Below, in pieces: positions 16,698-24,091 of a DNA stretch of 64,000 nt (the first letter of the stretch is position 1; the number at the start of each line of letters is the position of its first letter). The notes under the pieces are model-generated. The model was not told where the DNA came from. It saw only the letters and a list, made by a program, of their open reading frames with translations, and did not search any database. Origin of the DNA: Bradyrhizobium iriomotense (GTDB lineage: Bacteria > Pseudomonadota > Alphaproteobacteria > Rhizobiales > Xanthobacteraceae); NCBI RefSeq assembly GCF_018130765.1, contig NZ_JAFCJZ010000024.1, forward strand, positions 62,001-126,000, given 5' to 3'. The translations under genes and the position numbers were made by a program.

Positions 16698-18713
16698 TCA
16701 GCTGACGCGCTTCAGCACAGCGTTAACCGCAGCCTCGGCGGTAATGCCGAAATGCTTGTAAAGCTCCTTTGCAGGGCCACTTTCGCCGAAGGAATGCATG
16801 CCGATGAATTCGCCATCCTGGCCGATCACGGCATCCCAGCCCCAGCGTACTGCAGCCTCGATCGCGATCTTCACCGGCGCATTGCCGATGATGGCGGCGC
16901 GCTTGGCTTCTGGTTGCGCTAACAAAAGCTCGAGCGAGGGCACTGACACCACCCGTGACGCGATGCCGCGCTCGGCGAGCTGTTTCTGCGCGGCAACTGC
17001 GATATCGACCTCGGAGCCCGACGCGAACAGAGACACCTTGGCTTCGCCCTGCGCCGGAACCAGCTCATAGGCGCCGGCGGCGCAGGGATTGTCGTTTGGT
17101 GCGGTGGTACGGAGCTGCGGCAGGTTCTGCCGCGTCAGCGCCAGCACGGTCGGGCCGTCGACGCGGTTCAGCGCCAGTTCCCAGCACTCGGCGACCTCGA
17201 TGGAATCGCAGGGGCGGAACACGCGCATGTTGGGCATGGCGCGCAGTGCGGCGAGATGCTCGACCGGCTGATGGGTCGGGCCGTCCTCGCCGAGGCCGAT
17301 GGAATCGTGGGTCATTACGTAGACGACGCCGGCGCCCATCAGCGCGGCAAGGCGCATCGCCGGACGCGCATAGTCGGTGAAGACGAGGAAGGTCGCGCCG
17401 TTCGGCGCAAAGCCGCCGTGCAGGAAAATGCCGTTCATCGCGGCGGCCATGCCGTGCTCGCGGATGCCGTAATGGATGAAGCGGCCCTTCGGCGTCTTCG
17501 CCGAGAAGGCGGTCGCCGACTTCGCCTTGTTGTTGTTGGAGCCGGTGAGATCGGCCGAGCCCGCCAAAAATTCCATCGGCATTGCGGCGGCGATCGCCTC
17601 GATCGCCGCTTCCGACGATTTGCGCGTGGCGGCAACGAGCGGCTTTTCCAGCAGCTCCTTCTTGTGCGTCTTCAGCGCCTTTGCGAGCGAGGCCGGACGC
17701 TCATGGCGCAGGCGGCGCTCGAACTCGGCGCGCTTGCGGCTGCCGAGTTCGCCGAGCCGTGCTTCCCATTCCTGACGCGCGGAAGCGCCGCGGCTGCCGG
17801 CTGCGCGCCAGGCCTTCAGCACGTCATCGGCGACCGCGAACGGCTCCAGCGAGATGCCGAGATTTTCCTTGGCGGCCTTGAGCTCGTCGGCCCCTAACGC
17901 CTCGCCGTGCACCTTCGAGGTGCCGGCCTTGTTCGGCGCGCCGAAGCCGATGGTGGTGCGGCAGGCGATCAGCGTCGGCTTGTTGGATTTTTTCGCGCGG
18001 GTGATGGCTGCGGCGATCGCGGCCTGGTCCTGGCCGTCGATCTTCTCGGCGGCCCAGCCGGCGGACTTGAAGCGCTTCACCTGGTCGACGGAATCGGCGA
18101 GCGAGGTCGGGCCGTCGATCGAGATGCCGTTGTCGTCATAAAGCACGATCAGCTTGTTGAGCTTCCAGTGCCCGGCCATCGCAATCGCTTCCTGCGAGAC
18201 GCCTTCCATCAGGTCGCCGTCGGAGGCGAGCACATAGGTGTGGTGGTCGACGATCTTCTTGCCGAACTCGGCGGCGAGCATCTTCTCGGCGAGCGCCATG
18301 CCGACCGCGGTCGAGATGCCCTGGCCGAGCGGGCCGGTCGTGGTCTCGATGCCCCTGGTGCGGAAGTTCTCGGGATGGCCGGGGGTGAGCGAGCCGACCT
18401 GGCGGAACTGCTTGATCTGGTCCAGCGTCATCTCGGCATTGCCGGTGAGATACAGCAGCGAATAGAGCATCATCGAGCCGTGGCCGGCCGACAGCACGAA
18501 GCGGTCGCGGTCCGGCCAGGCGGGCGCGGCGGCGTCGAATTTCAGGAATTGCGTGAACAGCACCGTGGCGATGTCGGCGGCGCCCATCGGCAGGCCGGGG
18601 TGGCCCGATTTGGCCTTCTCGACAGCGTCCATCGAAAGGCCGCGGATTGCATTGGCCATACGGGTGGCATCGACCTGCGTATGGGCCATACGGGTGGCGT
18701 CGAGCTGCATCAT
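16698..18713 (-). CDS. tkt: Transketolase
   Basis: About 671 residues. Thiamine-diphosphate and active-site motifs are present: KSGHPGLPMGAAD, ASDGDLMEGVSQEA (ThDP motif, about residue 155), FIHYGIREHGMAAAMNG and DSIGLGEDGPTHQP. It transfers two-carbon units in the pentose phosphate and Calvin pathways. The N-terminus is unusual: a 30-bp in-frame tandem duplication (18654-18713) gives (Q/H..)LDATRMA followed by VDATRMA, so two ATG codons lie at 18713 and 18710 and the second copy contains another candidate start. It is the first gene of the leftward carbon-metabolism block. Confidence 0.95.
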   Translation of the reverse strand: MMQLDATRMAHTQVDATRMANAIRGLSMDAVEKAKSGHPGLPMGAADIATVLFTQFLKFDAAAPAWPDRDRFVLSAGHGSMMLYSLLYLTGNAEMTLDQIKQFRQVGSLTPGHPENFRTRGIETTTGPLGQGISTAVGMALAEKMLAAEFGKKIVDHHTYVLASDGDLMEGVSQEAIAMAGHWKLNKLIVLYDDNGISIDGPTSLADSVDQVKRFKSAGWAAEKIDGQDQAAIAAAITRAKKSNKPTLIACRTTIGFGAPNKAGTSKVHGEALGADELKAAKENLGISLEPFAVADDVLKAWRAAGSRGASARQEWEARLGELGSRKRAEFERRLRHERPASLAKALKTHKKELLEKPLVAATRKSSEAAIEAIAAAMPMEFLAGSADLTGSNNNKAKSATAFSAKTPKGRFIHYGIREHGMAAAMNGIFLHGGFAPNGATFLVFTDYARPAMRLAALMGAGVVYVMTHDSIGLGEDGPTHQPVEHLAALRAMPNMRVFRPCDSIEVAECWELALNRVDGPTVLALTRQNLPQLRTTAPNDNPCAAGAYELVPAQGEAKVSLFASGSEVDIAVAAQKQLAERGIASRVVSVPSLELLLAQPEAKRAAIIGNAPVKIAIEAAVRWGWDAVIGQDGEFIGMHSFGESGPAKELYKHFGITAEAAVNAVLKRVS
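18654..18713 (-). repeat. 30-bp tandem duplication at the transketolase start
   Basis: Units 18654-18683 and 18684-18713 differ at only a few positions. Each encodes a copy of the (V/L)DATRMA sequence, so the normal N-terminus of the enzyme appears twice in frame. Confidence 0.85.
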
Positions 18714-19070
18714 GATGAAAATCCGTCTGAAATGAGGCGCTTGATGGCCGTGCGCGCCGCGCCGGATCGCGCCTGGCGGCCACGGGAGATGGGGGGCTGG
18801 ATAGCACCTCGGTTCCGGGAGTCCAAGGCAATCAAACGCCATGGCGGCGGTAAAAGTTGCTTACGGCATGACCCGGAAGTGTGGCGTCCGGTTTTCCGAC
18901 GAGGTCATGCCCCCGACAAACGGTGCACAATTTCGGGGCGGCGTTGCGCTTGGCTAGCTTGCCACGTAAATTTCTGCTTCTAACCGCTTGCCGAACCGAG
19001 TCTTTTGCCGGACGGCAAGCTCCAGGGAAAGGCCACTGGGCAAAGGCCGCCAGGTTCCGCCGCTGACTAC
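18714..19070. other. Divergent intergenic region between tkt and the coiled-coil/zapA operon
   Basis: No gene is seen in this 357-base stretch. It should hold the promoters for both the leftward carbon-metabolism block and the rightward operon, but no element is clear enough to place. Confidence 0.4.
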
Positions 19071-19391
19071 ATGAACGATCGCGTGTCCAACAGCTCTGCC
19101 ATGACGGAGTCCTCTGCCGTCGAGATCGAGATCGCGACCCGCAGGCTCATGGCGGCGCTCGACGCGCTCGAAAGCGCGGTCGAGCGGCGGCGCGATGCCG
19201 ATCGCGACGAGAACGAGCTCGCGGCGCGAATCCAGGCGCTCGGTGCGGACCGCTCGCGTTTAGCCGACGAGCTCGACGGCGCGCTGGTGAAGGCGCGCAA
19301 GCTCGAGCGCACCAATCGCGAGATCTCCGACCGGCTGGATTCCGCGATCGTCACGATACGCTCGGTGCTCGATACCGGAGAGGATGGATGA
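19071..19391 (+). CDS. ZapA-linked coiled-coil protein (DUF4164-like)
   Basis: 106 residues, start ATG at 19071 (MNDRVSNSSAMTESS). Almost the whole protein is a predicted coiled coil of Glu/Arg/Ala/Leu heptads (about residues 15-95). Short proteins of this type are encoded directly upstream of zapA in many Rhizobiales. Its stop overlaps the zapA start by 4 bases (ATGA), so translation is coupled. It may act with ZapA at the division ring, but this is inferred from gene order only. Confidence 0.8.
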   Translation: MNDRVSNSSAMTESSAVEIEIATRRLMAALDALESAVERRRDADRDENELAARIQALGADRSRLADELDGALVKARKLERTNREISDRLDSAIVTIRSVLDTGEDG

Positions 19392-19771
19392 GCCACATCA
19401 ACGTCACCATCAACGGCCGGCAATACCGCATGGCCTGCGAGGAGGGCCAGGAGGTGCGGCTGCTCAAGCTCGCCGAAACCCTGGAGACACGCATCCAGTC
19501 GCTGCGCGGAAAATTCGGCGAGATCGGCGATGCACGCCTCACCGTGATGGCCGCGCTGACCGTCTGCGACGAGCTGGTCGACACCAGCAACCGTGTCCGA
19601 ACCCTCGAGCAGGAGTTGACCGAGCTCCGGGATTTCCGCAACGCCGCCGTCGAGCGCGCCCGCATGACCCAGACCGCAGTGGTGAACGCGTTGAACGCCG
19701 CCGCCGAACGCATCGAGAAGTCGACCCAGGTTCTGAACCGGACCGTCGGCAACGGCATTGCGATCGGGTAG
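19388..19771 (+). CDS. zapA: Cell division protein ZapA
   Basis: 127 residues. The N-terminal globular part (MSHINVTINGRQYRMACEEG... VRLLKLAETLE) is the ZapA FtsZ-binding domain, followed by a C-terminal helix (VRTLEQELTELRDFRNAA) for dimer/tetramer formation. ZapA bundles FtsZ filaments at the Z-ring. It is translationally coupled to the upstream coiled-coil gene. The downstream 6S RNA and cyclo-ligase genes complete the conserved zapA-ssrS-ygfA neighbourhood seen in proteobacteria. Confidence 0.93.
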   Translation: MSHINVTINGRQYRMACEEGQEVRLLKLAETLETRIQSLRGKFGEIGDARLTVMAALTVCDELVDTSNRVRTLEQELTELRDFRNAAVERARMTQTAVVNALNAAAERIEKSTQVLNRTVGNGIAIG

Positions 19772-19815
19772 GGACTGCAGAAGGCCCAGGCCCCATTGCT
19801 TCCACGCGGGAGGTG

Positions 19816-19943
19816 CGCTCCCTCCCCCGCTTGCGGGGGAGGGCTGGGGAGAGGGTGTCTCGACAACGAAGAACCCCCAAGAGGAGAGAGCCCTCACCCG
19901 CGCCTTCGGCGCGACCTCTCCCGCAAGCGGGAGAGGTTAGGGG
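19816..19943. repeat. Intergenic mosaic palindrome, copy 1 of 6
   Basis: A left half with CCCTCCCCCGCTTGCGGGGGAGGG and a right half with CCTCTCCCGCAAGCGGGAGAGG are each hairpins and pair with each other. The GCCTTCGGCGC motif lies between them. It lies between zapA and the 6S RNA gene. Related copies are at 22571, 27071, 31679, 37169 and 47972. Confidence 0.85.
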
Positions 19944-20078
19944 AGCCCGCGGCGCGAGCAACTAACCCAAACACCATCCCGCGCCATGCGCCGGGCTGGC
20001 GATTCGTCAGTATCGTTGTTACATTGCCCGGGCGAAGCTGCGACGTGCGTCAGGAGCCATATATCCCCGGGGCCTTAT

Positions 20079-20222
20079 CGATCCTTTAGGGAACTGTCCC
20101 TGGTCGGGCCCGTGGGCCCGGACATATGGTGCCCACCTACTTTCGTAGGGAACTCCGGGATCGAGTGCTTCAACGGCGTACGCGGCTTCGCACTGTTTCC
20201 TTCTGGTTCGTGCCTGTCCAAA
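20079..20222 (+). ncRNA. ssrS: 6S RNA (ends approximate)
   Basis: The segment lies exactly where ssrS is conserved, between zapA and the 5-FTHF cyclo-ligase gene. It contains sequence typical of alphaproteobacterial 6S RNA: GGTGCCCACC, the CTAC-TTTC-GTAG apical hairpin (about 20137-20148) enclosed by a CCCGGA/TCCGGG stem, GAGTGCTTCAACGGC, and an AGTGC/GCACT stem. GGGAAC (20089-20094) can pair with GTTTCC (20195-20200) to close the long rod. 6S RNA mimics an open promoter and sequesters the main sigma-factor RNA polymerase. The exact 5' and 3' ends are estimated from pairing and may be off by 10-20 bases. Confidence 0.78.
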
Positions 20223-20370
20223 TTGCGTCCCCGACACGCTTGCGGTTCAATTGAGGCTCGGTGTCATGCCGCGGCGTCGAGGTTCTTGCACTGGCGTTTC
20301 TGCAATATCGGATCGCTCGCCTCGCGGGTGATGGCGGCGGAGCAGAGCTCCGCTTCGGGGGAAAACGTGC

Positions 20371-20967
20371 ATGACCAACTCCAAAGCCGAGCTCCGTGCC
20401 AAAGCCCTCGCCAAGCGCGATGCGCTGAGCGAGAAGAAGCGCGCGGCTGCGGCCGCAAAACTCGCCAAGCGCGGGCTGCCGTTCGAGCTGCTGCCCGGCA
20501 GCATCGTCTCTGGCTATTCGCCGATCCGCAGCGAGATCGATCCGATGCCGCTGTTGACGAAGCTCGCGGAGCAGGGCGCCAGGCTGGCGCTGCCTTGCGT
20601 CACCGCGCGCGGCCAGTCGCTGATCTTCCGCATCTTCCATCCGAACGACCGGCTGATGCTCGGCCCGCTCGGCATTCCCGAGCCGTCGCCTGCAGCGGCT
20701 GAAGTGATCCCCGACATCATGCTGACGCCGCTCGCCGCCTTCGACCGCCTCGGCCATCGCATCGGCTATGGCGCGGGCCATTACGATTTCACCTTCGCAC
20801 ATTTGCGCAAGGCCAAGCACATCGTCGGTATCGGCCTTGCGTTTGCAGCCCAGGAGATCGAGGCAGTTCCGGCACTATCGCACGACGTGGCGCTGGATTA
20901 TGTGCTAACGGAATCCGACGTGTTCGATTTCCGGAGTTCTGAAGTTGCGCATTCTCTTCGTGGGTGA
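20371..20967 (+). CDS. 5-formyltetrahydrofolate cyclo-ligase
   Basis: 198 residues. The N-terminus is a basic helix (KAELRAKALAKRDALS) and the C-terminal half has the ATP/folate motif RIGYGAGHYDFTF (about residue 131-143) and LTPLAAFDRLGHR before it. It converts 5-formyl-THF to 5,10-methenyl-THF with ATP. Its position after zapA and the 6S RNA gene is the conserved ygfA position. The last 23 bases overlap the start of the downstream phosphoesterase gene, so the two are probably coupled. Confidence 0.92.
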   Translation: MTNSKAELRAKALAKRDALSEKKRAAAAAKLAKRGLPFELLPGSIVSGYSPIRSEIDPMPLLTKLAEQGARLALPCVTARGQSLIFRIFHPNDRLMLGPLGIPEPSPAAAEVIPDIMLTPLAAFDRLGHRIGYGAGHYDFTFAHLRKAKHIVGIGLAFAAQEIEAVPALSHDVALDYVLTESDVFDFRSSEVAHSLRG

Positions 20968-21769
20968 TGTCGTCGGCCGTAGCGGCCGCAGTGCCATCGC
21001 CGAATATCTGCCCGGCATGGTCAAGGACTGGTCGCTCGATCTCGTCGTGGTCAACGGCGAGAATTCGGCCGGCGGCTTCGGCATCACGGAAGCGATCTAT
21101 CAGGAGTTTCTCGATGCCGGCGCCGATGCGGTGACGCTCGGCAACCACTCCTGGGACCAGCGTGAAGCCCTGGTGTTCATCGAGCGCGCCGACCGCCTTG
21201 TGCGTCCCGCGAACTATCCGCGCGGCACGCCCGGCCGCGGCGCCGCTCTGGTTGAGACCAAGAACGGCAAGCACGCCCTCGTCGTCAACGCGCTCGGCCG
21301 CGTCTTCATGACCCCGTTCGACGATCCCTTCGCCGCGCTCGAGCGCGAGTTAGGGGCCTGTCCGCTCGGCGTTGCCGCCGACGCCATCGTCGTCGATTTC
21401 CATTGCGAGGCGAGCAGCGAGAAGCAGGGCATCGGCTTCTTCTGCGACGGCCGCGCCAGCCTCGTCGTCGGCACCCACACGCATGTGCCGACCGCTGACC
21501 ACCAGATCCTCGCAGGCGGCACCGCCTACATGACCGACGCCGGCATGACCGGCGACTACGACTCCATCATCGGCATGCAGAAGGAAGAACCGCTGCGCAG
21601 GTTCACGTCAGGGATTCCGTCGAGCCGCTTCGAGCCGGCCGCGGGCGTTGCGACGCTCAGCGGTGTGGCCGTGGAAACGGACGATGCAACGGGCCTTGCG
21701 CTGAAAATTGCGCCGGTGCGCGTGGGCGGGAGGCTGGAGCCGGCGACGCCGAAGTTCTGGTTGAGCTGA
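20945..21769 (+). CDS. YmdB-like metallophosphoesterase (TIGR00282 family)
   Basis: 274 residues with a TTG start at 20945, chosen because it gives the canonical N-terminus MRILFVGDVVGRSGR. Binuclear metal motifs are GDVVG, VVNGENSAGG, LGNHSWDQRE, DFHCEASSEK and GTHTHVPTADHQIL, all intact. Relatives are 2',3'- or 3',5'-cyclic-nucleotide phosphodiesterases in gram-positive bacteria, where they affect RNA turnover and biofilm choice. It overlaps the cyclo-ligase gene by 23 bases. The last ~45 bases of the gene recur downstream at 22504-22548. Confidence 0.9.
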   Translation: MRILFVGDVVGRSGRSAIAEYLPGMVKDWSLDLVVVNGENSAGGFGITEAIYQEFLDAGADAVTLGNHSWDQREALVFIERADRLVRPANYPRGTPGRGAALVETKNGKHALVVNALGRVFMTPFDDPFAALERELGACPLGVAADAIVVDFHCEASSEKQGIGFFCDGRASLVVGTHTHVPTADHQILAGGTAYMTDAGMTGDYDSIIGMQKEEPLRRFTSGIPSSRFEPAAGVATLSGVAVETDDATGLALKIAPVRVGGRLEPATPKFWLS

Positions 21770-21785
21770 AATCTCCCGGAGAGCC

Positions 21786-22472
21786 GTGGTGCCAAGGATA
21801 GCCGTCATCCTTCTGTTGCTGCTGCTCTCGAATAGTGCACTCGCGCAGATCCTGAGCAAGCCACGGCCGACGACGCGAGGGGCCGTGTCTCCTGCCGATA
21901 TCGCGGAACGGCTCGAGAAGTCAGCCAACGAGACAGCCCGATTGGTACCAAGGGCGGCACGGGGCTCGGCCATCGATTTCGCCTGGCCGATGACTTCAGA
22001 GGAATACGCCGCTACGGCAAAGCATGTGCTCGTGCTCGTCAGTGTGGTGACCCAGGATGCTGCAGAGCTTCCCCTGCGCCGCATCCACATCAGGGCCGGC
22101 GACAAGGATGTCGAGCTGGTGCGCCTTAGTCATGAGCTTGTTGGTGTTGCCAAAGGCTCCAGGACCTTTTCGGTTCTTGGTCCCTATCGCGAAGATGGCT
22201 TCTATCTCGCACCGGCCAGCGCAATGATGGCGGAGGGCTATCTGCAAGCCGACTTCGCCACGCGTCGAAGCGATTTCAACCTGTACAAATTGCCGGGCAC
22301 GGCGCCGGATTTCATTCGATCAGACAAGAACCCCGAGCCGCCGCCGGACAGCAAGCCGGACCTCGCCGCTGTCAGGGCGATGATCGTGCGGGAGTACAAG
22401 GGCTTCAAGCCTCCGACGTTTGAACGGACGATTGCGCCGTTCTCGAAGAAGCTGGCAGGACTCGCGCTCTAG
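21786..22472 (+). CDS. Secreted protein of unknown function
   Basis: 228 residues; not recognised. A GTG start at 21786 follows a GGAG site. The N-terminus is a clear signal peptide (VPRIAVILLLLLLSNSALAQ). The mature part has no Cys pairs or repeats that I can assign; it contains WPMTSEEYAATAKHVLVLVSV and RTFSVLGPYREDGFYLAP. It sits 16 bases after the ymdB-like gene and is followed by a second, diverged copy of the ymdB 3' end, suggesting it arrived by insertion at that point. Confidence 0.65.
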   Translation: MVPRIAVILLLLLLSNSALAQILSKPRPTTRGAVSPADIAERLEKSANETARLVPRAARGSAIDFAWPMTSEEYAATAKHVLVLVSVVTQDAAELPLRRIHIRAGDKDVELVRLSHELVGVAKGSRTFSVLGPYREDGFYLAPASAMMAEGYLQADFATRRSDFNLYKLPGTAPDFIRSDKNPEPPPDSKPDLAAVRAMIVREYKGFKPPTFERTIAPFSKKLAGLAL

Positions 22473-22489
22473 TCACCGCTGCGCATCGC

Positions 22490-22550
22490 GCCTGCGCGTT
22501 AGGGCAGCCGGCTCGAGCCGGCGACGCCGAAGCTCTGGTTGAGCTGAATC
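22490..22550 (+). pseudogene. Diverged second copy of the ymdB-like gene 3' end
   Basis: Bases 22504-22548 repeat 21727-21769 almost exactly, including GAGCCGGCGACGCCGAAG, CTGGTTGAGCTGA and the stop codon; similarity can be followed upstream to about 22490 with more changes. The copy is only a gene tail and cannot be expressed as a protein on its own. It flanks the secreted-protein gene on the side opposite the intact ymdB. Confidence 0.7.
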
Positions 22551-22570
22551 TTCGAGCGGCATTGCCGGTG

Positions 22571-22726
22571 CACCCTCTCCCCTTGTGGGAGAGGGTGGCT
22601 CGCCGCGTAGCGGCGAGCCGGGTGAGGGGTCTCTCTCCACGAGTGGGCCTCTCGCGATTTGAGTTCGCGGATAGATACCCCTCATCCGGCGCTTCGCGCC
22701 ACCTTCTCCCACAAGGGGAGAAGGGG
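22571..22726. repeat. Intergenic mosaic palindrome, copy 2 of 6
   Basis: CCCTCTCCCCTTGTGGGAGAGGG at the left and CCTTCTCCCACAAGGGGAGAAGG at the right are inverted copies. CTCGCCGCGTAGCGGCGAG and GGCGCTTCGCGCC hairpins lie inside. It separates the convergent secreted-protein and cytochrome c genes and is the copy most like 37169-37311. Confidence 0.9.
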
Positions 22727-22747
22727 CAGTGGTGCTCGCGGCGATAT

Positions 22748-24091
22748 CTACTCCGCCGTCTGCTCCCGCAGCTCCGCCACGTCCTTCGCCGTCAGCTTCG
22801 AGCCCTTTGCACCGAACCGCGCCGTGACGTAATTCGCCACCGCCGCGATCTCGTCGTCGGTATAGGCATTGCCGAACGCCGGCATCGACAGTGCACCATC
22901 AGGCGTATGCCGCTTGGTGCCCGAGATCACGATCTGCGCGACGTTGGTGGCGGCGGGGTCGTTGACGGCCCAGGTGCCGGTCAGAGTCGCCATCGGCGAG
23001 ACCGGGCTCTCGCCGCTCCAGCCATGGCAGCTGGCGCAGGCGCTGGCGAACACCTTCTTGCCGCGTGCGTCGGCCGTGACGCCGTCGCCGTGCGAGGCGG
23101 GGGCGACGGGTGCCGTGGTGGCGGGCAGGTCCGGCGAGGGCTGCGGCGGCACGCTGCGCAGATACGCAACGATGCTGGTGATGTCCTCGGGCGCGAACTG
23201 GCTAAAGCTGTGGTCGACCGCTTCGCCCATCGGACCCGAGGCCGAGCCATGACCTGGCGCGTGGCCGAGCGACAGATACGAGATCAGATCCTGATCGCTC
23301 CAATTGCCGAGGCCGGTGGCCTTGTCGGAGGAGATGTTGAAGGCGCGCCAGCCCGCCGTGATCGCGCCGGCGAACTTCTTGCGGTTATCCAGCGCGAAGC
23401 CGAGATTGCGCGGCGTGTGGCACTCGCCGCAATGCGCCAGCGCTTCGGCAAGATACGCACCTCTGTTCCACTCCGGGCTCTTCGATGTGTCGGGCGCAAA
23501 GCGCGTGTCAGGATTGAACACCGCCGACCAGACGATCATCGCCCAGCGCTGGTTGAACGGGAACGACAGTGTATTCTCCGGCGCCTTGGCGCGCACCGCC
23601 GGCTGGCTGAACAGATAGGCCTTCACCGCCAGCACGTCTTCATCGGTCATGAACGTGTAGGACGTGTACGGCATCGCAGGATACAGCCGCGCACCGTCAC
23701 GACGCTTGCCGTGCTGGACCGCGTTCAAAAAATCCTGGTCGCTGTAATTGCCGATGCCGGTGTCCTTGTCCGGCGTGATGTTGGTCGAATAGAGCGTGCC
23801 GAACGGCAGCTTGAAGGCGAGGCCGCCGGAATAGTCCTTCTCGCCCGGCCTGGTGTGGCAGACCATGCAGTCGGCGGCCTTGGCGAGATATTCGCCGCGT
23901 TCGACCAGGCTCGCTTTCTCCAGCTTTGCGGGCACGCCGGTCGGCTTGCCGGCGCGGTAATCCGCCAGCGCCACCTTGCTGCCGCCCGCGAAGTCGAGCG
24001 GGCCGGGCCCGCGGATGATGAAGACGCCGAGCGCTACCGCGACGATGGCGATGACGATAAGGCTTCCGAGGATACGCATCTTGCCGCTCAT
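22748..24091 (-). CDS. Membrane-anchored triheme cytochrome c (electron acceptor of the molybdenum hydroxylase)
   Basis: 447 residues from ATG 24091. One N-terminal transmembrane anchor (GSLIVIAIVAVALGVFI) is followed by three c-type heme sites: CMVCH, CGECH and CASCH, each opening a cytochrome domain of 120-150 residues (third domain with SMPAFGNAYTDDEIAAVANYV). The layout matches the cytochrome subunit of periplasmic aldehyde/alcohol or isoquinoline-type dehydrogenases, passing electrons from the Mo enzyme to the quinone pool or oxidases. Its start overlaps the stop of the Mo-subunit gene by 4 bases (ATGA). Confidence 0.92.
   Translation of the reverse strand: MSGKMRILGSLIVIAIVAVALGVFIIRGPGPLDFAGGSKVALADYRAGKPTGVPAKLEKASLVERGEYLAKAADCMVCHTRPGEKDYSGGLAFKLPFGTLYSTNITPDKDTGIGNYSDQDFLNAVQHGKRRDGARLYPAMPYTSYTFMTDEDVLAVKAYLFSQPAVRAKAPENTLSFPFNQRWAMIVWSAVFNPDTRFAPDTSKSPEWNRGAYLAEALAHCGECHTPRNLGFALDNRKKFAGAITAGWRAFNISSDKATGLGNWSDQDLISYLSLGHAPGHGSASGPMGEAVDHSFSQFAPEDITSIVAYLRSVPPQPSPDLPATTAPVAPASHGDGVTADARGKKVFASACASCHGWSGESPVSPMATLTGTWAVNDPAATNVAQIVISGTKRHTPDGALSMPAFGNAYTDDEIAAVANYVTARFGAKGSKLTAKDVAELREQTAE

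Noticed and set aside
19758..20089. Short open frames across the repeat and 6S RNA region
   Set aside because: They run through the palindromic repeat and the RNA gene and lack translation signals.
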